Source of the DNA: Sphingomicrobium sp. XHP0239 | GTDB lineage: Bacteria > Pseudomonadota > Alphaproteobacteria > Sphingomonadales > Sphingomonadaceae | Length of the DNA stretch: 64,000 nucleotides | Reading direction: 5' to 3' | NCBI RefSeq assembly: GCF_039555325.1 | Contig: NZ_CP154608.1 | Location: 1,612,001-1,676,000, forward strand | Shown here: one piece after another, positions 9,176 to 20,089 of the stretch | Layout: every line of letters begins with the position of its first letter | Numbering within the stretch: the first letter of the stretch is position 1 | Translations under genes and position numbers: made by a program | Notes under the pieces: model-generated | What the model saw: the letters and a program-made list of their open reading frames with translations, nothing else | What the model was told of the DNA's origin: nothing | Databases searched by the model: none

Positions 9176-10582
9176 CTAGATGTGGATCGGTTTGCCCTGC
9201 ACCGCCATCGCCGCTTCCTTGATGGCTTCGGCATGGGTCGGATGGGCGTGGCAGGTGTAGGCGATGTCCTCGCTCGTGGCGCCGAATTCCATCGCCTGCG
9301 TGACCTGCGCGATCAGGGTGCCGGCGAGCGAGGAGATGATCCATACACCCAGCACGCGGTCGGTTTCCGCGTCGGCGATGATCTTCACGAACCCGTCGGT
9401 GTCGCGATTGGTCTTGGCGCGGCTGTTCGCCATGAACGGAAACTTGCCGACCTTGATCGAGAAGCCGTCTTCCTTGGCCTGTTCGGTGGTGAGGCCCACG
9501 CCCGCGATCTCGGGGTAGGTATAGACGACCGAGGGAATGAGGTCGTGGTTCACGATGCCCACTTCGCCCGCGATATTCTCCGCGACCGCAATGCCTTCGT
9601 CCTCGGCTTTGTGCGCGAGCATGGGGCCCGGGACGCAGTCGCCGATCGCCCAGACGCCCTCGGCGCTGGTCGCGAAATCATGGTCGGTCTCGATCTGGCC
9701 GCGATCGTTGACCGACAGCCCGACGGCGTCGAGCCCGAGATTGTCGGTATTGGCGCGGCGACCGATCGAGACGAGCACGACATCGGCCTCGAGGGTCTCG
9801 GTATCGCCGCCCTTGGCCGGCTCCATCGAGAGAACCGCCTTGTCGCCCTTCACCTCGCAACCGGTGACCTTGGTTCCGAGCTTGTATTCGAAGCCCTGCT
9901 TCTTGAAGATCTTGTTGGCTTCCTTGCGGACTTCTTCGTCCATTCCAGGCAGGATCTGGTCGAGATATTCAACCACGGTGACCTTCGCGCCCAGGCGCCG
10001 CCAGACGCTGCCGAGTTCCAGCCCGATCACGCCGCCGCCGATGACGACCATATGGTCGGGCACCTTGGGAAGCTTCAGCGCGCCGGTCGAATCGACGACG
10101 ACATGCTGGTCGTTATCGACTTCCACGCCCGGAAGCGGCGTGACCGACGAGCCGGTGGCGATGACAATGTCCTTGGCGGTCACGCTCTTGCCGTCGACAT
10201 CGACGGTGTGCGCACCGGTAAACCTGGCGTGGCCCTTGAGCCAGTCGACCTTGTTCTTCTTGAACAGGAATTCGATGCCGCCGGTGAGACCCTTCACGGC
10301 CTCGGCCTTCTCCGCATGCATCTGGTCGAGATCGAGGCTCGCGCCTTCGAGATTGATCCCGAACTTCTTCAGATGTCCGCCCTTGGCTTCTTCGTAAAGG
10401 TGAGAGGCATGCAACAACGCCTTCGACGGGATGCAACCGACGTTGAGGCAGGTCCCGCCCAGCGTTTCGCGGCTTTCGGCGCAGGCGGTCTTCAACCCCA
10501 GCTGCGCGGCGCGGATCGCAGCGACATAGCCGCCGGGCCCCGAACCGATCACGAGAACGTCATAGTCGTATTTGTCAGCCAT
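9176..10582 (-). CDS. lpdA: dihydrolipoyl dehydrogenase (E3)
   Basis: 468 residues. FAD-binding GSGPGGYVAA is near residue 13; the redox disulfide Cys45/Cys50 lies in GGTCLNVGCIPSKALL; the NAD-binding motif is VVIGGGVIGLELGSVW; the catalytic His-Glu pair lies in CHAHPTHAEA near the C terminus. It reoxidises dihydrolipoamide in the 2-oxoglutarate (and other 2-oxoacid) dehydrogenase complexes. It is downstream of sucA-sucB on the same strand but separated from sucB by a small lipoprotein gene. A possible 17-codon ORF ends inside its start codon region. Confidence 0.98.
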   Translation of the reverse strand: MADKYDYDVLVIGSGPGGYVAAIRAAQLGLKTACAESRETLGGTCLNVGCIPSKALLHASHLYEEAKGGHLKKFGINLEGASLDLDQMHAEKAEAVKGLTGGIEFLFKKNKVDWLKGHARFTGAHTVDVDGKSVTAKDIVIATGSSVTPLPGVEVDNDQHVVVDSTGALKLPKVPDHMVVIGGGVIGLELGSVWRRLGAKVTVVEYLDQILPGMDEEVRKEANKIFKKQGFEYKLGTKVTGCEVKGDKAVLSMEPAKGGDTETLEADVVLVSIGRRANTDNLGLDAVGLSVNDRGQIETDHDFATSAEGVWAIGDCVPGPMLAHKAEDEGIAVAENIAGEVGIVNHDLIPSVVYTYPEIAGVGLTTEQAKEDGFSIKVGKFPFMANSRAKTNRDTDGFVKIIADAETDRVLGVWIISSLAGTLIAQVTQAMEFGATSEDIAYTCHAHPTHAEAIKEAAMAVQGKPIHI

Positions 10583-10628
10583 CGAGCGCCTGCCTCATCA
10601 TGTCATTCTGATCCTTGGGCTTCGACAT
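10575..10628 (-). CDS. possible 17-codon leader ORF overlapping the lpdA start
   Basis: ATG at 10628 opens MSKPKDQNDMMRQALDG, whose TGA (10577-10575) overlaps the start of lpdA (ATG at 10582) in another frame. A GGGGGACAGG stretch lies upstream as a candidate ribosome-binding site. It could couple translation into lpdA, or it may be chance. No similarity is known to me. Confidence 0.3.
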   Translation of the reverse strand: MSKPKDQNDMMRQALDG

Positions 10629-10663
10629 AGGGCCTGTCCCCCAAAGGGCAAGGCGGGCCCGGC

Positions 10664-10999
10664 TCAGAAGCTGTTTTCGGGCGGCGGCTCCAGCCCTTCG
10701 GGTCGGTTGGGCGAGAGACCCTGTTCGCTCGCGCATTCGGAAAGAATCTGTTCGATCCGCGCACGATCGACCTGCGCCAGTTCGGAGACGTCCTTTTCGA
10801 GCAGCCGGTCGGCGCTGCAACCGCATACCGGCGTCAACGTGTCGTTCGAGAAGCCGACATTCGCGGCAACACCCTCGCATCGCTCGACGAACGCGGCGCG
10901 GGCCTGTTCGCCCAGTTGGTCCTTGGCCATTTCGCCCGCCATGTCGCAGGCCGCGAGGCCCAGGAGGAAGGGGGCGAGGAGATGAATCGGTCGGATCAT
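10664..10999 (-). CDS. small Cys-containing lipoprotein, unknown function
   Basis: 111 residues, starting MIRPIHLLAPFLLGLAACDM with lipobox LAAC and lipidated Cys18. The mature domain has four further Cys (VERCEGVA, TPVCGCSADRLL and LSECASEQ), which could form two disulfides in the periplasm. It ends in a Pro-rich tail. It lies 64 nt after sucB and 81 nt before lpdA on the same strand, so it may be carried along in the odh operon. No family recognised. Confidence 0.7.
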   Translation of the reverse strand: MIRPIHLLAPFLLGLAACDMAGEMAKDQLGEQARAAFVERCEGVAANVGFSNDTLTPVCGCSADRLLEKDVSELAQVDRARIEQILSECASEQGLSPNRPEGLEPPPENSF

Positions 11000-11063
11000 G
11001 TCAGAAGCTTTCGATGGGCACTCCCTCGCTCATCGCACGACGCGAGCGCGAGCGGCAGTGCCC

Positions 11064-12347
11064 CTAGAGGTCGATCAGCAGGCGAGTGGGATCCTCTAGC
11101 GCTTCCTTGACCCGGACGAGGAAGGTCACCGCCTCGCGCCCGTCGATCAGGCGATGATCGTAGGACAACGCCAGATACATCATTGGACGGATCACGACCT
11201 CGCCATCGACCGCGACGGGGCGCTCCTCGATCCGGTGCATGCCCAGCACCGCCGACTGCGGCGGATTGATGATCGGGGTCGACAGCAGGCTGCCGAACAC
11301 GCCGCCGTTGGAAATGGTGAAGGTGCCGCCCTGCATCTCTTCCATCGTGAGCTGGCCATCCTTGGCCCGTGCACCGTAATCGGCGATCGTCTTCTCGATA
11401 TCGGCGAAGCTCATTTGATCCGCCGAACGGATGACGGGGACGACGAGGCCCTTGGGCGCCGAGACCGCGACCGAGACGTCGAGATAGTCGTGATAGACGA
11501 TCTCGTCGCCCTCGATGCGAGCGTTGACCGACGGCACGTCCTTGGCGGCGAGCGCGCAGGCCTTGATGAAGAAGCTCATGAAGCCGAGGCGCACGCCGTG
11601 CTTCTTGGCGAACATATCTTTGTAATTGCCGCGCGCTTCCATGACCGCGCTCATGTCCACGTCGTTGAACGTGGTGAGCAACGCGGCCTCGTTCTGCGCC
11701 TCCTTGAGGCGCTTGGCGATCGTCTGGCGGATGCGCGTCATCTTGACCCGCTCCTCGCGCCGCTCGCCGGCCGCAGACTGTAGCGCCGGAGCGGCGGTGG
11801 CGGCCTTGGCCTTGGCGGCGGGTGCGGGGGCGGCGGCAGGCGCCTCGCCCTTCTCCTTCGCGGCCTTCAGCACGTCGTCCTTCGTGATACGGCCGTCCTT
11901 GCCGGTGCCGGCGATCTTGGAAGGGTCGACGCCGTGCTCGAGCACCGCTCTGCGCACGGAGGGGCTCAGCGTCAGGTCGCCCGAGGCGACTTCGCCCGCC
12001 TCGTGCTGGTCGACGACGTCGTTGTTTTCCTGGATCGCGTCGGGGCCGCCATATTCGGCTTGCTCGTCACGGGCGGGCTTCTTCTCGTCCGCGACCGTTT
12101 CGGTGCCCTGGCCCTCGCCGACCTTCGCGATCAGCGCGCCGACCTCGACCGTGTCGCCCTCGGCCACTTCGTGGCTTTCGATCACGCCCGCGACGGGACT
12201 CGGCACGTCGACCGAGACCTTGTCGGTCTCGAGACTCGCGATCGGCTCGTCCTGTTCGACCGGATCGCCGACCTGTTTCAGCCACTCGCCGACCGTCGCT
12301 TCGGTGATGCTTTCGCCCAGTGTCGGGACCTTGACCTCGGTTGCCAT
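11064..12347 (-). CDS. sucB: 2-oxoglutarate dehydrogenase E2, dihydrolipoamide succinyltransferase
   Basis: 427 residues. The N-terminal lipoyl domain carries Lys43 in [11 protein letters not shown] linker is followed by the peripheral subunit-binding domain ([23 protein letters not shown]) near 125-165, a long Ala/Pro linker, and the catalytic acyltransferase domain ending with [16 protein letters not shown], the His-Asp active-site motif. It forms the core of the complex, passing succinyl groups to CoA. It lies 37 nt after sucA, clearly the same operon. Confidence 0.98.
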   Translation of the reverse strand: MATEVKVPTLGESITEATVGEWLKQVGDPVEQDEPIASLETDKVSVDVPSPVAGVIESHEVAEGDTVEVGALIAKVGEGQGTETVADEKKPARDEQAEYGGPDAIQENNDVVDQHEAGEVASGDLTLSPSVRRAVLEHGVDPSKIAGTGKDGRITKDDVLKAAKEKGEAPAAAPAPAAKAKAATAAPALQSAAGERREERVKMTRIRQTIAKRLKEAQNEAALLTTFNDVDMSAVMEARGNYKDMFAKKHGVRLGFMSFFIKACALAAKDVPSVNARIEGDEIVYHDYLDVSVAVSAPKGLVVPVIRSADQMSFADIEKTIADYGARAKDGQLTMEEMQGGTFTISNGGVFGSLLSTPIINPPQSAVLGMHRIEERPVAVDGEVVIRPMMYLALSYDHRLIDGREAVTFLVRVKEALEDPTRLLIDL

Positions 12348-12384
12348 CGGGTTCGTTTCTTCCTTCGGTGGTTCGGCTGGTGCC

Positions 12385-15153
12385 TTAGAGCCCCAGCGCC
12401 TGTTCGATCAAGGCGGCTTGCTGCTTGGCGTGGCGGCTGGCGAGCCCCGTGGCGGGCGATGCCGAGGCGTCGCGTCCCGCATAGACGGGGCGCATCCCCT
12501 CGTGCCCCGCTTCGGTGAGGCATCGTTCGATCAGTTCGTGCGCCAAGAGCCAGCTGCCCTGGTTGCGCGGCTCTTCCTGACACCAGGTGAGCTTTTCGAG
12601 ATTGGGCATGGCGGCGAGGCGTTTGACCAGCGGCTCGATTGGGAAGGGATAGAGCTGCTCGATGCGAATGATCTGCGTATCGTCGATGCCCGCCTCGTCG
12701 CGCTTGTCCATGAGGTCGAACGCGACCTTGCCCGAACAGAGCACGACTTTCTTCGTCGCGTCGCTCGGCGCCCCGTCGGGATCCGACAGGATACGGTAGA
12801 AATGGCCATGCTCGGCGTCGGTGAAATCGGCGCGGGTCGATTGCGCGCGCTTGTGGCGCAGCAGCGATTTGGGCGTCATGATCACCAGCGGCTTGCGGAA
12901 ATCGCGGTTCATCTGGCGGCGCAGGACATGAAAATAGTTGGCCGGCATCGTGATGTTGCAGACCTGCATGTTGTCTTCCGCGCACAGCTGGAGGAAGCGT
13001 TCGAGACGCGCGGACGAATGCTCGGGCCCCTGCCCCTCGTACCCGTGGGGCAGCAGCAGGACGAGCCCGCTGGCGCGCAGCCACTTGGCCTCTCCGCTAG
13101 CGATGAACTGGTCGATCATGATCTGCGCGCCGTTGGCGAAGTCGCCGAACTGCGCTTCCCACAGCGTCAGCGTCATGGGATCGGCGATCGAATAGCCATA
13201 TTCGAACCCCATCACCCCATATTCCGAGAGCGGCGAATCGCGCACTTCGAACAAGGGCCCGCCGCCCGTGTCCATCTCGCGCAGCGGGATGAACTTCTCG
13301 CCCGAATTCTGGTCGACCCAGACGGCGTGGCGCTGCGAAAAGGTGCCGCGCCCGCTGTCCTGTCCCGACAGGCGCACGCCATAGCCATCAAGGCTCAAGC
13401 TTCCGAACGCCAGCGCTTCGGCCGTCGCCCAGTCGATCCCCGCGCCTTCGTCCAGCGCCTTGCGCTTGGCCTTCAGGATACGCGCGAGCGTCTTGTGGAC
13501 GTCGAGGTTTTCGGGGACGTCGGTGAGGACTTCGGTGAGCTTGTCGTAGGTTTCGCCCGATATGTGCGTATCAATGTTGCGGCGGCCCGAGACGGTTTCC
13601 TCGGGGCTCTGCAGCTTGGACCAGCGGCCACCGAACCAGTCGGCCTGCTTGGGTTCGTAGCCGTTGCCCGCCTCGAATTCCTCCTCGAGGTGGCGCGTGA
13701 AGTCCTCGACCTTACCGTCGACCCACTGCTTGCCGACCACGCCTTCCTCTATCAACCGGGCGGCGTAGATTTCGCTGATCGGCGGGTGCTGGCGGATTTC
13801 GTCGTACATCAACGGCTGGGTGAAGCTCGGCTCGTCGCCTTCGTTGTGACCGAAGCGGCGATAGCACCACATGTCGATCACGACGTCGCGCCCGAACTGC
13901 TGACGGAATTCGATCGCCACCTTGCACGCCCAGGTCACCGCCTCCGGATCGTCGGCGTTGACGTGGAGGATGGGGGCCTGGATCGACTTGGCGATGTCGG
14001 AGGGATAGGGGCTCGATCGCGCGAACTGGGGCGAGGTGGTGAAGCCGACCTGGTTGTTGATCACGAAATGGATCGTGCCGCCGGTGCCATAGCCCGGAAG
14101 CCCGCTCATCATCAGGCATTCGGCCACCACGCCCTGTCCCGCGAAGGCGGCATCGCCGTGCAGCAGGATGGGCAGCACGGTCTTGCCATGCTTGTCCCCG
14201 CGAATGGTCATGATCGCGCGGCACTTGCCCAGCACGACGGGATCTACCGCTTCGAGGTGCGAGGGGTTGGGGACGAGGCTCAGATGCACGTCGTTGCCGT
14301 CGAACGACCGGTCGCTCGAGGTGCCGAGGTGATATTTGACGTCGCCCGACCCGCCCACTTCCTCGGGGTTGGAGGCACCGCCCGCGAATTCGTGGAAGAT
14401 GGCGCGATAGGGTTTGCCCATGACGTTCGCGAGCACGTTCAGCCGTCCGCGGTGCGCCATGCCCACGGTCATCTCGGTGACGCCCATCTGGCCGCCATAT
14501 TTGATGATCGCTTCCAGCGCGGGGATCGCGCTCTCGCCGCCGTCGAGGCCGAACCGCTTGGTGCCGACATATTTGCGCGCGAGGAATTTCTCCCACTGCT
14601 CGCCCTCGATCACCTTTTCGAGGATCGCGATCTTGCCTTCGGGGGTGAAATGGATCTCGGCATTCTTGCCCTCGGCGCGGTCCTGGATGAAGCGCCGCTC
14701 GTCGAGATCGTTGATGTGCATGTATTCGACGCCGACGGTGCCGCAATAATTGGCCTGCAGGATGCCGGTGATGGTGCGGATCGTCGCGCGGTCGAGGTCG
14801 AGGACCCCGCCCAGCCAGACTTCCTGGTCGAGATCGGGAAAGCCGTGATAGGCGGGGGTGAGCTCTTCGGGAAATTCATGGTGCGACAGACCGAGCGGAT
14901 CGAGCTGCGCCGCCAGATGCCCGCGTACGCGGTAGGTACGGATGAGCATCATCGCGCGGATCGAATTGTCGGCGACGCGGATGAGTTCGGCTTCGTCGGT
15001 CACGCCCGAGGCCTGGGCCGCTTCCTTGGCTTTCTCGACATAGTTCGCCTCGACGGGATCGAGTCCCAGGTTCGTTTCGTCGAGGCTCGTCACGGGCCAG
15101 TTGTCGCGGGCCCAGGAAGGACCTTCTTTTTTCTCGGGTGTGAGGGCGTCCAT
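12385..15153 (-). CDS. sucA: 2-oxoglutarate dehydrogenase E1 component
   Basis: 922 residues, close to the family norm. The thiamine-diphosphate region [17 protein letters not shown] is followed by [15 protein letters not shown]. The pyrimidine-binding transketolase-like part follows ([19 protein letters not shown] and [12 protein letters not shown]). It decarboxylates 2-oxoglutarate and transfers the succinyl group to the E2 lipoyl arm. First gene of sucA-sucB, divergent from the glycerophosphodiesterase lipoprotein gene. Confidence 0.98.
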   Translation of the reverse strand: MDALTPEKKEGPSWARDNWPVTSLDETNLGLDPVEANYVEKAKEAAQASGVTDEAELIRVADNSIRAMMLIRTYRVRGHLAAQLDPLGLSHHEFPEELTPAYHGFPDLDQEVWLGGVLDLDRATIRTITGILQANYCGTVGVEYMHINDLDERRFIQDRAEGKNAEIHFTPEGKIAILEKVIEGEQWEKFLARKYVGTKRFGLDGGESAIPALEAIIKYGGQMGVTEMTVGMAHRGRLNVLANVMGKPYRAIFHEFAGGASNPEEVGGSGDVKYHLGTSSDRSFDGNDVHLSLVPNPSHLEAVDPVVLGKCRAIMTIRGDKHGKTVLPILLHGDAAFAGQGVVAECLMMSGLPGYGTGGTIHFVINNQVGFTTSPQFARSSPYPSDIAKSIQAPILHVNADDPEAVTWACKVAIEFRQQFGRDVVIDMWCYRRFGHNEGDEPSFTQPLMYDEIRQHPPISEIYAARLIEEGVVGKQWVDGKVEDFTRHLEEEFEAGNGYEPKQADWFGGRWSKLQSPEETVSGRRNIDTHISGETYDKLTEVLTDVPENLDVHKTLARILKAKRKALDEGAGIDWATAEALAFGSLSLDGYGVRLSGQDSGRGTFSQRHAVWVDQNSGEKFIPLREMDTGGGPLFEVRDSPLSEYGVMGFEYGYSIADPMTLTLWEAQFGDFANGAQIMIDQFIASGEAKWLRASGLVLLLPHGYEGQGPEHSSARLERFLQLCAEDNMQVCNITMPANYFHVLRRQMNRDFRKPLVIMTPKSLLRHKRAQSTRADFTDAEHGHFYRILSDPDGAPSDATKKVVLCSGKVAFDLMDKRDEAGIDDTQIIRIEQLYPFPIEPLVKRLAAMPNLEKLTWCQEEPRNQGSWLLAHELIERCLTEAGHEGMRPVYAGRDASASPATGLASRHAKQQAALIEQALGL

Positions 15154-15257
15154 GGAGGCTCCGGCGGGCTGTTCGTCCTTCCCGACCTACGTTCGGGAGG
15201 CTAGGTGGTTTCGTGAGGGCGGGGATTAGGCCGCGCCGTGACTATTGGCTAGACCCG

Positions 15258-16196
15258 ATGGAGTTCGCTTTGACGCACCGACACGCTTTCGCCGTCACCT
15301 TGTGCATCGCTCTTGCCGCCTGCGCACAGCCTGCGGTGCAGCGCGATGCCTTGCCGCGCGCCGCGTCGTTACCCGAACCCGCCCTCGCGCTGACCGCGCC
15401 CGATGGCGTCGGTGCCTTCCTGACCTGCCTGCGCGAGCGCGGCGTCACGATCGTCAGTGCGCACCGCGGCGGGCCGATGGCGGGCTATCCGGAAAATGCG
15501 CTGGAGACGATGGCAGCGCGATTGGCAGAGGCCCCCATGATGCTGGAAATCGACGTGCGGCAGACGGCGGACGGCACTTATGTCCTCTTCCATGATGACG
15601 ATCTCGACCAGGATACCGACGGGACCGGACCGCTCGCCTCGCGCTCGCTCGCAGAACTGGAAACGGTCCGTTACGATATCGGTGGCTACGGCATCTCGAC
15701 GCTGGAGGAGGTGCTCGACTGGTCGAAGGGCCGTGCGATCCTGCAACTCGATGTGAAGCGCGGGGTGGCGTTCGAGCCGCTCCTCGATTGGCTGGAGGCA
15801 CGCGGCGCGCAGGACCGCGCGTTGGTCATCACCTATAATGCCGACGATGCGGTGACCGTGGCGCAGAACAGCGACTTGCTGATTTCCGCCAGCATCAACA
15901 CCGAGGACGATTTGGCGGCCTACGAAGCCTCCGGCGTACCGTCCGATCGGATGACCGCGTGGACCGGTCTCCAGGCCCCCCGTCCCGCCTTGTGGCGATA
16001 CCTCGGCGAAAGCGGCATCAGCGCCAACTACGGCACCTACGCGACGCTCGACGAACAGGACGGGAGCGCCGAGGCCTACGCCGCGCTGGCAAGCGCGGGC
16101 CTGCATATCCTGTCGTCGGATCGTCCGACCTTCGCCTACGAAGCGCTCCAGCGGCAGCAGGACTTTCCCGCCGCCGCGCGCGCCTGTTCGGGCTAG
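15258..16196 (+). CDS. glycerophosphodiester phosphodiesterase, lipoprotein
   Basis: 312 residues. The N terminus [20 protein letters not shown] ends in lipobox LAAC, so it is a secreted, lipid-anchored enzyme. The GDPD barrel motifs are clear: SAHRGG (catalytic His-Arg), [17 protein letters not shown] (metal-binding Glu-Asp) and [16 protein letters not shown] with the second catalytic His. It would cleave glycerophosphodiesters to glycerol-3-phosphate. The start at 15258 was chosen over GTG at 15213 because it begins the signal peptide. It sits as a + strand insert between sucA and sucD, and its stop overlaps that of sucD in CTAG. Confidence 0.9.
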   Translation: MEFALTHRHAFAVTLCIALAACAQPAVQRDALPRAASLPEPALALTAPDGVGAFLTCLRERGVTIVSAHRGGPMAGYPENALETMAARLAEAPMMLEIDVRQTADGTYVLFHDDDLDQDTDGTGPLASRSLAELETVRYDIGGYGISTLEEVLDWSKGRAILQLDVKRGVAFEPLLDWLEARGAQDRALVITYNADDAVTVAQNSDLLISASINTEDDLAAYEASGVPSDRMTAWTGLQAPRPALWRYLGESGISANYGTYATLDEQDGSAEAYAALASAGLHILSSDRPTFAYEALQRQQDFPAAARACSG

Positions 16197-17077
16197 CCCT
16201 TCAGCACTGCCGAAAGCGTCGTGCCGAGTTCGCTCGGGCTTTTCGAAACGGTGATGCCGGCTTCTTCCATCGCGGCGATCTTGTCTTCCGCGCCGCCCTT
16301 GCCGCCCGAAACGATCGCGCCGGCATGACCCATCCGGCGGCCCGGAGGCGCCGTCTTGCCCGCGATAAAGCCGACGGTGGGCTTCTTGCGACCCTTCTTC
16401 GCCTCGTCGGCGAGGAATTGCGCGGCCTGCTCCTCGGCGTCGCCGCCGATCTCGCCGATCATGATGATGCTTTCGGTCGCATCGTCGGCAAGGAACAGCT
16501 CGAGCACGTCGATGAAGTTGGTGCCGTTGACCGGATCGCCGCCGATGCCGACCGCGGTCGACTGGCCGAGGCCCTCGTTGGTCGTCTGGAACACCGCTTC
16601 GTAGGTCAGCGTGCCCGAGCGGCTGACCACCCCGACGCTGCCCTTGGAAAAGATCTTGCCCGGCATGATACCGATCTTGCACTCGCCCGGCGTCAGCACG
16701 CCCGGGCAGTTCGGCCCGATGAGCCGCGATTTGGAGCCTTCCAGCGCCGCCTTCACCTTAACCATGTCGAGCACCGGAATGCCTTCGGTGATCGCGACGA
16801 TCAGCGGCACTTCGGCCGCGATCGCTTCGCAGATCGCGTCGGCCGCGAAGGGCGGTGGCACGTAGATGACGCTGGCGTCCGCGCCGGTCGCCTCGACGGC
16901 CTCGGCCACGGTGTCGAAGTTGGGCAAGCCAAGGTGCGTCGTCCCGCCCTTCCCCGGCGTGACGCCCGCGACCATCTGCGTTCCGTAATCGAGCGCCTGC
17001 TGCGTATGGAAGGTGCCGGTGTCGCCCGTCATCCCCTGCGTGATGACCTTGGTATTCTTGTCGACGAGAATGCTCAT
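16193..17077 (-). CDS. sucD: succinyl-CoA synthetase alpha subunit
   Basis: 294 residues, usual length. It starts [20 protein letters not shown], has the CoA-binding Rossmann part, the power-helix text [21 protein letters not shown], and the phospho-histidine loop [14 protein letters not shown]. It makes ATP or GTP from succinyl-CoA with the beta subunit SucC. No sucC is adjacent: upstream lies a small exported protein and then mdh. Start 17077 was chosen because earlier in-frame starts lie in the neighbouring gene. Confidence 0.97.
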   Translation of the reverse strand: MSILVDKNTKVITQGMTGDTGTFHTQQALDYGTQMVAGVTPGKGGTTHLGLPNFDTVAEAVEATGADASVIYVPPPFAADAICEAIAAEVPLIVAITEGIPVLDMVKVKAALEGSKSRLIGPNCPGVLTPGECKIGIMPGKIFSKGSVGVVSRSGTLTYEAVFQTTNEGLGQSTAVGIGGDPVNGTNFIDVLELFLADDATESIIMIGEIGGDAEEQAAQFLADEAKKGRKKPTVGFIAGKTAPPGRRMGHAGAIVSGGKGGAEDKIAAMEEAGITVSKSPSELGTTLSAVLKG

Positions 17078-17106
17078 ATGATGTCCTTGGCGGTCGAAAT
17101 GGGGGA

Positions 17107-17595
17107 TCAATCGGCGGGAAGCGCAGTGACGGTGAAGCGAGCGTAGGGTTCGTCGGCGTCGCCTTCGGGCTCGATCTTGATCTGCTTGCCCTCGACGTCC
17201 CAGAAATAGGCGGGACCGTCCTGGCGCGCCGGCATGCCGATGATCGCCGACAGCTCCTGGGCGAGCGGGCCGTAGGCCGCGGTGTCGGCAAGCGCGGCGG
17301 AAACGACGCACTGCTTGGCGTCCAGTTCGTCCTTCGAGGCGATGATGTAGGCGTCATTGCCCTTCTTGGCGTAAAGCCCGCGCACCTTGCGCTTGCTCAC
17401 GCCGCGGCCGCGCGCCTCGGCGGCGCGGAAATCATGGTCCCGAAGCTGGTCGAGATGGATCCAGTCGGCGGTCGTCACCGCGCGGCACGCAGCCAGCGAT
17501 TCGGCGACCTGCGCCGCATCGGGCACGTCCTGCGCCATCGCAGGAGCGGCCGTGCCGGCAAGCGCGGCGGCGGAAAGAAGAGTGAGGATACGCAT
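17107..17595 (-). CDS. exported protein of unknown function between mdh and sucD
   Basis: 162 residues, starting [20 protein letters not shown] with a predicted cleavage after AMA (AMAQDVPD). The mature part has two Cys (LAACRAVTT and [10 protein letters not shown]) that could pair in the periplasm. It contains the text [22 protein letters not shown]. It lies 14 nt after mdh and 29 nt before sucD on the same strand, occupying the place where sucC is normally found. No family recognised, and nothing in it looks like SucC. Confidence 0.75.
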   Translation of the reverse strand: MRILTLLSAAALAGTAAPAMAQDVPDAAQVAESLAACRAVTTADWIHLDQLRDHDFRAAEARGRGVSKRKVRGLYAKKGNDAYIIASKDELDAKQCVVSAALADTAAYGPLAQELSAIIGMPARQDGPAYFWDVEGKQIKIEPEGDADEPYARFTVTALPAD

Positions 17596-17609
17596 CGACC
17601 CGTCCTTCC

Positions 17610-18764
<1,155 letters not shown>

Positions 18765-18778
18765 CTATTGTTACTCCC

Positions 18779-19162
18779 ATGAAACAGATCGCAATCCTGG
18801 CGCTCGGCGCCGCCGCCTTCGCCGCCACCCCCGCTGCCGCGCAGCCGGCGCACGCAAAGGGCGGCAAGAACAAGAACCAGTCGTCCTACTCCTACGGCTA
18901 TGCCCAGCAGGGCTGCCCGCCGGGCTTGGCAAAGAAGAACAACGGTTGCCAGCCGCCGGGACAGGCGAAGAAACGGTACGAGCGCGGCTATCGGTTCGAC
19001 GCCCGCTACGATGACTGGACGCCCTACGACCGGCTTCCGTATGACGTGCGCCGTCGCTACGACCTCGATCCGCGCGATCGTTACATCTACGACAATAACT
19101 ACGTCTATCGCGTCGACCCCACGACGTTGATCGTCCGGCAGGTTCTGGACGCGATATTCTGA
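18779..19162 (+). CDS. small secreted basic/Tyr-rich protein, RcnB-like in style
   Basis: 127 residues, starting MKQIAILALGAAAFAATPAA with cleavage expected after AAAQPAHA. The mature part is Lys/Gly/Asn-rich, then CPPGLAKKNNGCQPPGQAKKRY, then an Arg/Tyr/Asp-rich segment ending RYIYDNNYVYRVDPTTLIVR. That ending is the sort seen in small periplasmic RcnB-like proteins, but the match is by impression only. Two Cys flank a PPG-rich turn. It is monocistronic, with a terminator 30 nt downstream. Confidence 0.75.
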   Translation: MKQIAILALGAAAFAATPAAAQPAHAKGGKNKNQSSYSYGYAQQGCPPGLAKKNNGCQPPGQAKKRYERGYRFDARYDDWTPYDRLPYDVRRRYDLDPRDRYIYDNNYVYRVDPTTLIVRQVLDAIF

Positions 19163-19191
19163 TCGGCAGACAGCATGCCGTTAACCTTGTG

Positions 19192-19220
19192 AAAAGGCCT
19201 TTCGATTGAGCGGCCTTTTT
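19192..19220 (+). terminator. intrinsic terminator after the small secreted protein gene
   Basis: AAAAGGCC (19192-19199) pairs with GGCCTTTT (19212-19219) around a 12-nt loop, within a T-run ending TTTTTCTTT. Confidence 0.75.
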
Positions 19221-19306
19221 CTTTGACAGCATGGGAGCGCGTTTGCAGTTTCTTCATCAGGCCATGCGAGCGGCATGGGTTCACCGGGGAAATTGGGGAA
19301 ACGCCA

Positions 19307-20089
19307 ATGGATAAAGTGATCGCCGTCGCGGCGGTAATCTTCGCGGCCGCCGTGCTGGGCAGTGTTGCCGCCTGGTTGATGGGGCATCCGCACCGACCCG
19401 ACATCGGCGACACGTCGCGCCGGGGGGCGCGGCGCTACGGTCTGGCAACCTACCTGATGGTGGGGATCGTCGCGGCGGGGGCCGTGCCGCTGCTTTTGAG
19501 CCTTGTGCGGTCCGAACTGGTGACGGGCATCTTTCTTGCCGAATGGGCCGACATCTACGAGAATCTCGTGATCCTGTTCGGGTTGGGGCTGGTCGCCGCC
19601 TATGCCGGCCGCTTCGCCGTGGAGAGCAGCGACCGTCGCATGCTCGACGATCTCGACACGATGCGCGACCAGTTGCGCGAGGCGCAAGCCAAGGCGCGGG
19701 CGCTGGCAGAGTATGTCGACGATCGCTCCGCCGACGAACGCAAGCTCGCGAAGGGCGCGGCGGCGAAGAAGGAGGCCGAAAAGCACCAGCAGGTCGCCCG
19801 GTCGTTCAGCGAGGCGCAGGCACTCTACGTCGCGAGCCTCGGCAAGACCGATCACGCCGTGCTGCGCGCGATGACGGCGCGCGACTATCGCACCGCCGCC
19901 GGGGTCGCGGCGGATCTCGAACTGCCGCGCTTCAAGGTCAGCGACATGCTGGACGACATGGCCGAGGCAGGGTTGCTGAAAGCCGAGGAATCGCCGGTCA
20001 CTCACGGACGCCGTTTCGCGATCACGCAGGTCGGCTGGGCCGCGCTGCATGTCGAACACAGGGCCGAACCGGTCGCGAAGGTCGCCTAG
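19307..20089 (+). CDS. membrane-anchored coiled-coil protein with C-terminal winged helix
   Basis: 260 residues. There are three hydrophobic segments (about residues 4-24, 43-64 and 85-105), then a highly charged helix of about 75 residues (RRMLDDLDTMRDQLREAQAK through EAEKHQQVARSF) likely to be a coiled coil. A C-terminal winged-helix-like domain follows (DYRTAAGVAADLELPRFKVSDMLDDMAEAGLL... FAITQVGWAAL). GGGGAA lies just before the ATG. The layout suggests a membrane-tethered DNA-binding or protein-binding switch. The three-helix part may belong to a known 3TM sensory family, but I cannot assign it. The stop overlaps the stop of zapE in CTAG. Confidence 0.75.
   Translation: MDKVIAVAAVIFAAAVLGSVAAWLMGHPHRPDIGDTSRRGARRYGLATYLMVGIVAAGAVPLLLSLVRSELVTGIFLAEWADIYENLVILFGLGLVAAYAGRFAVESSDRRMLDDLDTMRDQLREAQAKARALAEYVDDRSADERKLAKGAAAKKEAEKHQQVARSFSEAQALYVASLGKTDHAVLRAMTARDYRTAAGVAADLELPRFKVSDMLDDMAEAGLLKAEESPVTHGRRFAITQVGWAALHVEHRAEPVAKVA

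Noticed and set aside
11626..15204. Open + strand frame of 1192 codons opposite sucA and sucB
   Set aside because: Both sucA and sucB on the minus strand are certain by motif. Long antisense frames are expected in high-GC genes with strong third-position bias, and the product shows no domain.
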